DNA of 64,000 nucleotides, taken from contig JACSVZ010000004.1 of assembly GCA_014706295.1 (NCBI GenBank), positions 92,949,548 through 93,013,547 on the forward strand, read 5' to 3'. Position 1 is the stretch's first letter. Each line of letters opens with the position of its first letter. Source of the DNA: Lycocorax pyrrhopterus obiensis (taxonomy: Eukaryota > Chordata > Aves > Passeriformes > Paradisaeidae). Both the position numbers and the translations under genes were made by a program. Positions 52,398 to 61,385 of the stretch are shown here, in pieces. The notes under the pieces are model-generated. The model did not search any database, had not been told where the DNA came from, and saw only the letters and a list, made by a program, of their open reading frames with translations.

Positions 52398-53397
52398 ACA
52401 TGAGAGAGACAACATCACCAAAGAGCCTGGAAAAAATTAACCATTCAGTGAGCAGTCTAAAGGCTTTTTTGAATGGTAACTGTACTCTCCTTTACATTCT
52501 GTCTGTAAACAATCTTATTAATAACAAAACCATGAGAGAATGAGGTGTTTTCTTTTGATTTTACTGGAGCTGCATGAGAAATATGTTTGGCCTATCATTC
52601 TACAAAATGATATTACAAGCCTGTTCCAAAGCTCACTGCTCTCTTTCCTTTGGGGTCAGAAATAGGATCATGCAAAGTAGGAACAAAACAACAGCCTTTT
52701 TAAAACTCCTCATGAAAATAATTTTTTTAATTGCTGCTTTGCCCTAATTCTCTTCACTACTGCACCAAGCAAGGGACAGCACTTGCCAGATTCAGACTGA
52801 ACCAGCCAAAGTCATACCAAGTGAACATATATTTGTCGTATACCATGCCCTTTTCAATCAACTTCCTGATAAAAAATGCCATGAAGACATAAGGTATGAG
52901 AAATGAAGACCTTTAATACTTCACAAAATAACAGACCCCAGTGCTGGTTTGGTTGGGAATCTGTGACCTTAGAGATGTTTATGAGTCTGCATGGTGCATA
53001 ACTATAATCAATTTGGTTATGATAGACCTTCAAGAAAGGTAAAATTTATCCTGAAGGAAACTTGGTTTCTGAAACCAGCTGCTCAGATACATTAGGCAGG
53101 TGGGAGTTTCAGCAAACCAATGGGTCTACTGGCAGACACAACATTGATTTCTTATTGTTTACAACCTACCAGACAGTTCTATACTGACCTGATTTGATGG
53201 ATCTCTCTGGGGAACCCTGCAGCCCTGGATATTTCCCCAACCAAGCTGGCCAGTTCCTTACTTGGTGACTGTGTTCCACATCTGCAGCTTCAGTGCAAAC
53301 ATGCTGAACTAGTATATACACACTGAAAATCTGATCCGAGATCAGATTTTAAATCCAATCTAAGAATAATGTTTACTGTTTTCATGACTAGAAGTAT

Positions 53398-53415
53398 GAT
53401 CCCTTTTAAGGGATC
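53398..53415. repeat. 8-bp-arm palindrome
   Basis: GATCCCTT and AAGGGATC are exact reverse complements separated by two T residues. No partner motifs are seen. Confidence 0.85.
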
Positions 53416-54643
53416 AAAAATCCTATTGTGATTTTTGTCTGTCTGTCTCCTCATTCTACTCCCCCTCCCCACACAAGACGTTTCTCCTTCATTTCAGTTT
53501 CATTACATTTTGCTGCTTTTTCCTCTACGGCTAAAATAGGCAGAGTGATTCTAATCAAAGCAAAACACTGTGAAGGATTCTAAAGAGATAATCTTTGTCA
53601 ACAAGCTATAAAAGCTTTGATTTGTTCTCCTTGTGACTTTTTAATCTAGGATATGTGGAGAAGATGATGCTATTTGGTCTGCACCCATTTTTACTCCATA
53701 GAAAAAATCTGGCTGCACTACTGTTTAAAACACCATTGATAATCTTATTAGCATTTCTCATCACTACTATTACGAGAAAGAAAAGGTCAGTAAGTAATCC
53801 ACAGCCATAAAGTTTTCTGGTACTATACTATCAGGAACTTCACATCTTTACTGAAAGTTGCATGACACAAACATTTATCAAGCTCAGACAAAGTGATACT
53901 AAACTCAGTATTTCCATGAGGATATTCAGTGCTGTATACCTATTTAACACCAAAGTACTTTTCCACCACGGACTCTCTCAACAAAACAATGACTGTTCTC
54001 AAAGTTGATCAAGAAATGATTCTAATACAGATAACTTTGTTTTATAAATGTGCTTGTGCGATGCACTTAGAAAGAAATACCTATGCTCATTTCCCATGGA
54101 AATGCTAATGGATGGGAATTATATTTTCATTCTTTTAGAGTCCATATAAAAGCCTGACCAGTGCTGAACAGTTTTCAAAACAGTACCTTTTCTGCCATTC
54201 ACATAGCAAAGTTTCTATGCCTTGCTAATAGTCTGCCGCATATGTGTAGCATGTATGTGTATATAATCAAAATATTCCTTTGCATATCTTACTCATCTCT
54301 TCAACACAAAAACTAAAAAAAATAGAAAAGAACAGGAAAAACAGAAACCCACATATATATTCCTTAACAAATCTGGAGAAATCATATATGCCTGATTATA
54401 CTGAAGTAGCTCCTCTTTTCTTAATTGTCTTTGTCTCCAAACACACAGTTGCTCAATTTTATAATATGTAACATCCAAGACTGTAGAGTAAAACAACAAA
54501 GTCATACTATGAACCAAGAACTACTACAATAAAACTGATGCCCTTTTTGAAAATGTGGGCATATAACTGGGTATTTGAATCTAAAACAAAGAAACCGCTG
54601 CAAATGTTTAGCATTTAACTATTGCCCTTGTTGGTGAAAATAA

Positions 54644-54667
54644 GGGGTGGGGGGTGGGGGGGGGGGG
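54644..54667 (+). repeat. G-rich run with quadruplex potential
   Basis: Runs of 4, 6 and 13 G residues are separated by single T residues, which satisfies the usual intramolecular G-quadruplex pattern on the plus strand. It is isolated in AT-rich DNA. Confidence 0.85.
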
Positions 54668-55983
54668 AGAGGAAGAACATTCACTCTACAGAAAGTTCAA
54701 GCTGTAAAATACATACAAAATTGAATCTACTATAAGATTAGTTTAAAATATACCTAATTCTACATTTATTCATTGTAATAATTTACTCTTCTCTTTGTTT
54801 CACTTGATAAATCAATGTAGTTTTTAGAAAAATATAGTTACTTAGAAAGATCCTGGGTTTTTACATAGTCTTGCATCACTCTATATTTCTAATGTTCAAA
54901 GTGTTATGTTGCCATCTTAATTGTTTTTAAATGTGTCATATTGCAAACAAGTATAAATATATATAGTCATCAGACTACACTACAGCAACCAAGTTTAACC
55001 TTATCATTCCAAACTTGATCAACCTTAATAAATCATATGGGGTACCTGCTAACTGCCTAGCAAGGGTTAACAGTTTCTTCCAATATTTGGGGCTTTTTTT
55101 TGTTTGCAGAGTGGCACGACAAAGACTTTTATTTGTTTGGCAATTTTTAAAGATAAACTATCACAAGGAACGGAAATGGCAATTAAAAAAAAAAAGGGAG
55201 AGAAAGGTAAAAACTAAACACCATTTGGAACTGTAGCTGTTGTTCTCCCCAACAATATAATTAAAGGTAACAAAAACGCCACACCACTCAAATTAAAGCA
55301 AATAATCTATTAAACTGTTCTACAATAGTCACAAGAACTATGTAAAGACAATTACCAGATAATATTTTTTACTTAACCCCAACCTTAACTGCAGTTTCAA
55401 AATTAGGTCAGTTAAAATGAAAATCACCATTTTAAAGGAGATTAGGAATCATTAGAATTGAATAAAAAATATTCCTAAACGACTACACAAAAAAACAGCA
55501 AATGTAACTAAATGTTCAAGTACCCCATATTTTATACACAGCATCAGAATTATATAAGAAATGCCTATCAATGGATGCTCTGTTCGAGAAGTGGGATTCC
55601 AGTCTGACTCAGTATTATTATCTGACAAAAAAAATATCTAATGCACAGATAGCTTGTTTATTTTTTTTCTTTTGTTTTCTTCTCTCAAAAAAGAAGCCTT
55701 TATAAGGACACACATGTAATGGAGATATATAGAGCTGAAAGAATCACTAGCAATTTGTCAATCTGCAACTCAGGCTTTAGCATTACTGGCGAGTTTGTGT
55801 TAAATAAGCATTTTTTTCCTTTCAAACAAGAAAATTCATACCACACCAACCAAAACTAATCACAGCAGGGCTTTCATTGAAACAGTAGTTGCTAATTTTA
55901 CAGGTCTGCCCACATTGTTCTAGAAAATAGGAAGCAGAAATCTGACATTTCCAGCAGTCGTTATTAAAACAACAATCACTGAG

Positions 55984-56054
55984 AGCTCGATCCTGTTCTC
56001 ACTGGAAGCAATGTCAAACTCCCCGTTGACTTCAGGGAGAGCAGGATCGGGCCC
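55984..56054. mobile_element. Old palindromic MITE-like repeat
   Basis: Two arms of about 30 bases are imperfect reverse complements: the left arm holds GATCCTGTTCTCACTGGAAG and the right arm holds CTTCAGGGAGAGCAGGATC, with about 10 bases between them. The arm text (GATCCTGCTCTCACTGAAGT-like, AGCAGGATCGGGCCC) resembles a palindromic repeat abundant in turtle and crocodile DNA and seen sparsely in birds. That identity is from memory; the inverted repeat itself is seen directly. Confidence 0.6.
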
Positions 56055-56845
56055 CGATCTGCTCAGCCTCCTCCAGCTCTATGCACACAAGTATGTGTTG
56101 TGGAGCTGGGGTGGGAGAAGTGCAAGCTATTCCTTTGTTAACTGCCCGAAGAGTTGAACTTTCCATCACTTTGTCAACAACAGCAAAGTGCCCTGCAAAC
56201 AACAACGGTGATAAAAGGACATATTTACCTTGAGGGAACAGGAAAGGGAAAGCCGCAGAATTGCAAAACAAAGTAGTCCAAAGGAATTATCTATGCATGC
56301 AGTCCAAACGTGCACCTTCAAGTAGGCCACAGTCTGTCAAGCAGTCGTCTCGGCACCAGCCACCCTGCCTTCCATCTTACGAGATTCACCCAGAAAACTG
56401 ACAAACCTGCTCCACGACAACAAAACTCTCCTAATGCTTTTGAACGCCCACCATTTGTTCTCCATTCATCCAATCAACTTTCCACTGCACATCTTCTCCT
56501 GCGACTGAGGCTCAGAGGCAGGATCCCTTCTCATCTGTATGCTAATTATTTTGCCACATGGACAAAAGTAATAATGCTTTCAGACAGGAAACCAACGGGC
56601 CTGAAGTCGAAGGCAGAAATTAATAAGTTTCCACCACTGAAGGCTGAGAAGGTGGGCATGCGTGCAGCTCTGTGGCTGATGGATCAGCTGTAACCTCCAT
56701 TTAAGAGCAGCAGAGAGGCGACGGGCTGGAGGAAGCCTAGGCAGCGTAGCATGCATCAAGCCTGAGTTCCCCTAGAGACCACATTACTGCAGCAGAACAG
56801 CATCCGTAGCAGATTGCTGACTTACCCCGCCTGAGCCCGCATCCT
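56055..56845. other. Repeat-free stretch next to CpG island; possible conserved element
   Basis: No repeats are recognised. The composition is balanced rather than AT-rich. 56440-56600 contains an octamer-like ATGCTAAT (56539-56546) overlapping a TAATTA homeodomain core. The 127-codon plus-strand frame at 56310-56693 has no known motif. If a minus-strand gene starts at the island, this is the beginning of its first intron. Confidence 0.4.
56820..56830 (-). promoter_or_regulatory. Splice-donor-like site at CpG island edge
   Basis: The minus strand reads GCGGG|GTAAGTC with the GT at 56825-56824, so the intron positions +1 to +6 match the consensus perfectly. It sits exactly where the GC-rich island ends and AT-richer sequence begins, the usual place for the donor of a first exon. 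The exon would then lie in 56826 to about 57050. Short upstream ATG frames in it either stop at once or are very short, so the exon is probably non-coding or starts a frame continued elsewhere. Confidence 0.4.
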
Positions 56846-57075
56846 TTAAGCAGCGCGGCGCGCATCCATCCCGCCGGCCCCGCGGCGCGGTGCAGTGCCC
56901 GGCGCGGCCGCGCAGGCCCGGCCCCCGCGGCGCGGCGGGAGGCGGGCAGGGCTGGGGCCGCGCACCCCGGCCGGGCTCCCCGGCGGCGGGGGGCGCCGCG
57001 CCGGCGCTGTGTTCCACCCAATGGAGGGGAACGCCGAAACGCCGCAGCCGCCCGGGAGGGGAGACCGCTAAAAAT
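56846..57075 (-). promoter_or_regulatory. Dense CpG island, probable promoter
   Basis: By count there are about 40 CpG dinucleotides in 56851-57060, and G plus C exceeds 75 percent, against an AT-rich background with few CpG. A CCAAT box lies at about 57018 (ACCCAATGG), and a CTAAAAATAC MEF2-like sequence at about 57069. Unmethylated islands of this kind mark promoters. The minus strand is favoured by the donor-like site at the left edge; the strand call is inference. Confidence 0.7.
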
Positions 57076-57126
57076 ACTCCCCTGCCGCTGTGCTGCCGTA
57101 AAATGGTGTCTCCGATAGAGAACACC

Positions 57127-57152
57127 CCCCCCCCCAAAAAAAAAAAAGAAAA
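57127..57152. repeat. Poly-C/poly-A tract
   Basis: A run of about eleven C residues is followed directly by about twelve A residues. Frames crossing it give proline/lysine or phenylalanine/glycine runs and are artefacts. Confidence 0.9.
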
Positions 57153-57423
57153 AAAGTCCCAACAATCAGGCTTCTAAATGTATCTTTTAAAGAAAATAAT
57201 GATTGAAAACCATCGTTTTTTCGTGGGGAACCTCACCAGGCGCTTCTAGAGTTAATTTAGCTGAAGCTTTGCTTATATTACCTGTTCACACCATCTTCTC
57301 CCCTTTGAAACAAAAGAAATTAACTATTTACAGAAGAAAAGATTAGCAGCCTTTCACCATTACCAACTTGCACGGCTCAACTTTACGTGATTAAGATCCC
57401 AAACAGAAACCAGGGCTCGTAGG

Positions 57424-57431
57424 TATAAAGG
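57424..57431 (+). promoter_or_regulatory. TATA box candidate
   Basis: TATAAAGG followed by GGCC matches a strong TATA box on the plus strand. It lies in the gap between two CpG islands, so transcription could start about 30 bases downstream, near 57455. The first ATG downstream, at 57551, opens a frame of only 28 codons. Confidence 0.35.
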
Positions 57432-57579
57432 GGCCAGCTTTGCATGTACAAACCCTTAACAGCGTTTCCCCAGCAATTTGACGTGGATTCTGTGGCTCTC
57501 GCTGCCTGCGCTTAGCCAGGGACCGCGTTACTAAACGTGTCTCAAAGACAATGACTGGGAAGAGGCACCTCACCGCCTT

Positions 57580-58430
57580 CCACGGCTGTGCAGAGGCTTT
57601 TCTCCGGCGCTCGCCCGCCCGTGGGCAGCGTCCCTAAAGGGCTCGCCCCCGGGCTACCGGATGTCCCTGCGACGGGAGCGGCTTGACAGCGGGGAGTCGC
57701 TTCGTTTAAACCCGTCCCCGAAATGTCATTTCGGTAGCAGCGTGACAGGCTGTGATCTTTACGCGGAGGCGGAGGCTCCCCCCTGCCTTGGCACGACTCC
57801 GCACGCCCCCGCGGACTCAGCCCTGTCGTGTCCCGGCCCCTGCCCCGGGCACCGCCGCGCCTCCTGCCGGGTCCCGCCCGCCCTGCGCGTCCATCCCCGC
57901 AGGCAGGCTGTTCCGCACGGGAAGGACCCTGGCTAGCGCACGCATACAGCCCACACGCCCTCCCTACACACAGGCGCGCCTGCCGGTCTCGTTGCCCTCC
58001 TCGTTGCCATTGTGCTGCTGCAGCCCCCTCCTCCCCGCACCCCTCCCTCCCTTCTTCCCTCCCTCCCTGCCGCGGCTCGCCCTGCTCCGCGGTGCTCGGT
58101 ATGGGCAGCCCCGCGGCTGGCAGGGCACTGCGGGCAGCCCCTTCTGGCCGCGACAGAAGCGGGGGAGACTGACCCAAAAGTCACGAGGAACACCCTCCTC
58201 AAGCCCTGGGAGGTAATCCCTCCCGAGCCCGCTCTGCCTGACGTGTGAACACCAGACATGTCGGTTACTGTAGGGGTTGTCATTCCCTCCCCACCCAGCC
58301 TTGCCAGGCGCCACGCTGCAGTCTGAAGGGAAGGCGAGTCTCCGCGTACCAGCCCTTCGCACCCCGAGCCGTCAGAGCAGCTCCACGGCCGCACTCCGAT
58401 GGCAGGAGAGGGGCTTAGTGGGGCGGGGGG
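57580..58430. promoter_or_regulatory. CpG island, broad
   Basis: About 850 bases are rich in G plus C and CpG, including a CT-rich tract at 58020-58070 (CCCTCCCTCCC pattern). Long open frames on both strands (for example 57542-58177 minus and 57752-58216 plus) result from the scarcity of stop codons in GC-rich DNA and show low-complexity A, P, R and G composition, so I do not call them genes. A TGACGTGT CRE-like site lies near 58239. Confidence 0.7.
57718..57734. repeat. 8-bp-arm palindrome CCGAAATG T CATTTCGG
   Basis: Perfect reverse-complement arms around one central base, inside a CpG island. It could be a dimeric transcription-factor site, but no matching known motif is certain. Confidence 0.7.
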
Positions 58431-58568
58431 GGGAGGTTTTTCATAGGGATTCAGAAGAGAGCCACCCTGCTGGGGCAAGGACTAACAATAGCAGAGCCCT
58501 CACGACATCCACGCTTTTGGTGGAAAACGCAGTGTTTCCCTCTGAAAGCAAAGGAAAAAAAAAAAGGG

Positions 58569-58575
58569 ACTTACG
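58569..58575 (-). promoter_or_regulatory. Second splice-donor-like site
   Basis: The minus strand reads AGACAC|GTAAGTCCC, with the GT at 58574-58573. An exon ending here would start in the GC-rich block at 58690-58825. The -1 base is C, less favourable than G, so this is weaker than the site at 56825. Confidence 0.25.
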
Positions 58576-58689
58576 TGTCTCTTCCCCCGCCCCCCCATCT
58601 CCACCTCGCTCGTGGTTTGGGGTTTTTGTTTGGGTTTTTTTTTTCTTTAATTCTTCTCTGTCATCTCTGATTACATCTCCCTGCACTCG

Positions 58690-58825
58690 CAGGGCTCCCC
58701 CGAGACCGAGGCGCGGAACCCTCGGGAGCGGCCGGGCCGCAGGTGCGGGCGGGGAGCGCGGAGGGCACCGCGCAGGGCGGGGGCGGGAGGGGGGAGCCGG
58801 TCTGCGGGGAGAAAAGCCTCCTCGT
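58690..58825. promoter_or_regulatory. CpG island, short
   Basis: GC-rich block with dense CpG (CCGAGACCGAGGCGCGG, GGGAGCGGCCGGGCCGCAGG and following), separated by AT-richer sequence from the broad island. A plus-strand CCGCAG|GTGCGG donor-like sequence lies near 58741. It may be an alternative first exon. Confidence 0.55.
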
Positions 58826-59404
58826 AGCAGGGAGGGAGAGCTACCATGTTTGTGTCGTAGCGAGGGCATGTCAGTTTGGGTTTTTTCCACACAAATCAAC
58901 GTAGCCTGAGAAGCACACATGCACACCTGGCAATGAAAGGGCCCCCTTGTAAGTGTATAGGGTATCTACACCCCTACAGATGAATCTCAGCATTTTCTAA
59001 CGTCAGGTTTACATGCAGAACCTTTGGATAATGCTATTTGCGTTTGAAAAGTCAAGGCTTGTCTTCTCCCTCTGCTCGAGCTAGCTTCCTTACGTTAGAT
59101 CCTAGCTACCCTTAATAGGATAGTGAAGGTGACTATGTGGTACCTATATCACGGCAGGTGTTGTCAAACTTTTTGAAGGTGATTTATCTGGGAAAAAACC
59201 CTCATCATCTTGTCCCGCCTTTGGAGTGACACAAAGAAAAGGCCCAGTGCTCCTCCCACTGAAGACAAAAACAGTATTTGCTCTAATGAGGACAAAATGT
59301 ATATAAATCTTGTATTGGTGAGTGTTAAGGGGGGTGGGGGAGGCCACTACATAAATTAGATGCATTTACAAAAAAAAAACCAGTCTGGAAAGAAATTTGG
59401 GAGA
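58826..59404. other. Non-coding stretch
   Basis: Nothing recognised other than a G-rich run near 59329-59341. Confidence 0.4.
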
Positions 59405-59460
59405 CTGGTAATTCATTGGCCTAATTATCCTCCATAAGATATTAGGGTATGGGTTTAATG
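59405..59460. promoter_or_regulatory. Candidate conserved non-coding element
   Basis: Repeat-free, with TTCATTGGCCTAATTATCC, which joins a CCAAT-type inverted motif to a TAATTA homeodomain core. Conservation itself cannot be seen from one sequence. Confidence 0.25.
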
Positions 59461-59734
59461 CTGTGGGTTGGATTCTACCTCCCCCAGCCTGTGTCTCGTC
59501 AGTGTGCATTATCCATGGGGAAAAGGAGATGCAGGTCATGTTTAAGCAGCGTTAATGAGAGCACAGTATTTTTCCTGCAGGTTAAGTTGGCCACGTTAGC
59601 AAACTTCAGGTAAAGTATGCTTGAAAACCTTCCATTTCTTTTACTTTCTGGCTAGTAGCAGTTTCTAGCAAGTCTTGAAACATTAGACAAACACAGAAAG
59701 CAGAATTCAAGCATCAGACGAACCCACTACTGTC
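59461..59734. other. Non-coding stretch
   Basis: Nothing recognised. Confidence 0.35.
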
Positions 59735-59890
59735 AATAAGGGAGTACAATTTCAGCTTGACAGGAGTATTACAAGAATATACCCGCTAACGAGCAGCCTT
59801 AATTGGCTTGCATATTGTGGCTGTCACTGCTAAAACCTGTTCCTATGCAATCCTATTTTATACATCCTTTAAACATATAGTTCTTTAAAG
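59735..59890. promoter_or_regulatory. Candidate conserved non-coding element
   Basis: Mixed-composition sequence without simple repeats. It includes CAGCCTTAATTGGCTTGCAT (TAATTG homeodomain core) and AGCTTGACAGG (TGACAG, a Meis/TALE-type core). Called from texture and motif content only. Confidence 0.25.
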
Positions 59891-60750
59891 CAGTTAAGGA
59901 GACAATACTTTACTCACTAGGCTTTTGATTTTGGGTGAAAAAGAAATGAGAAGAAAAGGAAATTTAAAAAAATAGGAAACCCTATTGAGAATATAATATC
60001 AGTGGCTGAGAAACTATGTGAAAGCCATAGTAGAAAAAAGCAATAGACTTTTTTGGGTTAAGTGCACTTTCTCAATTTTGTACGTAAATTGTTATTTATC
60101 CATATATTGCAATGGCTGCAGATGTTTCACTGACATTTACTACACTCAAATCCTTTAAAATGCAGTATGTTCTTTAACAGATCCCACTTTTTTTTCCAGC
60201 AGAACAGTTTCTCTTAAAAGTATTTTGAATTTAGTGATTTGCGGGAGTTCGTTGCTTGTCCTGGCAAATCCTTCACACACTAGAGTTTAATGTGTGGCTT
60301 CAGTTTTTCCAGTACAGCGTAATGCTCATAAAGAATACAAATGAAAGAGAAGATGGTAAAAAAAAAAGTTACTGCGCATGTGCAATTGGCTGTTATTACA
60401 TGATAACAATGTATCTTCCAGATAATAAAAGTAAAAATACCAAACAGGGCAGAGCCCCAGTGCTACGTAAAGTGACTTACTTTAAAGAAGTTGTTCCTAG
60501 TCTGATTTAAAACTGTCTAACCTACGAACTTGAATATAAAATAGTGTTGCAACTGAAGAGTGCAAAAGTCATTTATATGTATAATGAGACCTTAAAAAGA
60601 TCTTCCAGATCAATTTTAAATCAATAAAATGCTTCCTATTGTCAAACTCTGGAAAATGGGCATGTGCAGTGCAGATGCAGGAAAGACCCTGGGCACAATA
60701 GTGTTGGTGAGGGCAAACATAGTTTTTGAGGTGACAAGCTGGAGTATGTT
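59891..60750. other. AT-rich non-coding stretch
   Basis: Nothing recognised; ordinary A runs and short frames. Confidence 0.4.
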
Positions 60751-60834
60751 GGGGGGGGGGGGGGGGTTGCACAAAGAAAGAAAGAAAGAAAGAAAGGAAA
60801 AGAAAGAAAAGAAAAAAAAAAAACCCAAACAGAT
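60751..60834 (+). repeat. G16 run followed by (AAAG)n purine tract
   Basis: Sixteen G residues (60751-60766), a short spacer TTGCAC, then a GAAA/AAAG tract of about 60 bases ending in A12. The plus strand is almost entirely purine. Such tracts can form triplex or quadruplex structures. The lysine/glutamate-rich frame through it is an artefact. Confidence 0.95.
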
Positions 60835-61124
60835 AAATGAAAACATTTAGCTCAACAAAGCACTCTTTACTAGGACGAAAAAGTCAGTCTAAGTATGACA
60901 ACACCTGTAATGTCCCTCACCTTCTGAGAGTTAAATTGCACTGCTGCAAGGAAGTGCTGTTTAAACTCCACTGCCCCATGGATCGATCCCGGAAAAGACA
61001 ATGCAGGTGAAGACAGCTCTCGGAAGAGAGGAAGAATTTAAATACATTTAAATTAAGAGACTGGCACTTTACCACAGCCATCTTCCCGCCACCTAATTAG
61101 AAGGCATGAAGCCTACCCTGCCTT
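60835..61124. other. Non-coding stretch
   Basis: No recognised element; composition rises in GC towards the small island. Confidence 0.35.
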
Positions 61125-61280
61125 TACGTCCGGGAGCAGTCGCTGGGCACGGGGCCGGTGAGCGCAGACAGCTCCCGGTGCGGACAGCTCCCGGTGAGCC
61201 GGACAGCTCCCGGTGAGCCGGACAGCTCCCGGTGCTGAAGGAACCGCGCCGACGCGCCGAGGGGGGCGGCGAGGGCTGGG
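61125..61280. promoter_or_regulatory. Small CpG island
   Basis: About 150 bases of GC-rich DNA with frequent CpG, including GAACCGCGCCGACGCGCCGA and GGGGGGCGGCGAGGG. Half of it is made of the minisatellite at 61155-61240. It is directly followed by the motif-rich element at 61296. Confidence 0.5.
61155..61240. repeat. GC-rich minisatellite, 16/19-bp unit
   Basis: The 14-mer GACAGCTCCCGGTG occurs four times, at 61167, 61183, 61202 and 61221 (spacings 16, 19 and 19). The joining sequence is AGCCG or C. The minus-strand frames that read as repeated R-E-L-S-G-S-P-G-A-V arise from this tandem array and not from a gene. Confidence 0.95.
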
Positions 61281-61295
61281 GCTGAATAGCGCTGT

Positions 61296-61385
61296 CTGCA
61301 GAACAATGGCAGCCAACTCCAAATCCTGCTATAATCACATTAATGAGATTAATCAGTGAATTAGCAGCAGTCAAATGTCAGGGTG
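61296..61385. promoter_or_regulatory. Candidate conserved homeodomain-rich element
   Basis: Contains GATTAATC (61347-61354), a perfect palindrome of the TAATC core bound by K50 (Otx/Pitx-type) homeodomains. Further TAAT cores occur in ATAATCACATTAATGAG and a TTAG core follows. It is repeat-free and abuts a small CpG island, which fits an enhancer or promoter-proximal element. Conservation is inferred, not shown. Confidence 0.35.

Larger units (their letters stand above)
47661..55983. other. AT-rich stretch, no supported gene, possible minus-strand transcript
   Basis: No interspersed repeat of known type is seen over 8 kb. It contains the candidate spliced 3' end at 49100-50900, two G-runs (52383 and 54644), a small palindrome at 53398, and ordinary simple sequence (for example 48377-48405). 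Several minus-strand acceptor-like sites occur, such as a T-rich tract ending in CAG near 51463, but no reading frame links them into a gene I can name. Confidence 0.45.

Noticed and set aside
57542..58177. 211-codon minus-strand open frame, the longest in the window
   Set aside because: It runs antisense across a CpG island, is rich in A, G, P and R with no recognisable domain, and overlaps equally open frames on the other strand. GC-rich DNA has few stop codons, so long frames are expected.
58277..58909. 210-codon plus-strand open frame
   Set aside because: Low-complexity composition, crosses poly-G and poly-T tracts, and overlaps open frames on the opposite strand. No known protein motif.
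60629..60850. Lysine/glutamate-rich small protein
   Set aside because: The charged tail is the translation of an AAAG microsatellite and a poly-A run.
61280..61315. A REST/NRSF (RE1) site from the two half-sites GACAGCGC and TTCAGC
   Set aside because: The halves are in the reverse of the canonical order and the spacing is wrong; probably chance.
61093..61374. Repetitive minus-strand small protein
   Set aside because: The repeat comes from a DNA minisatellite; three overlapping frames all read as repeats.
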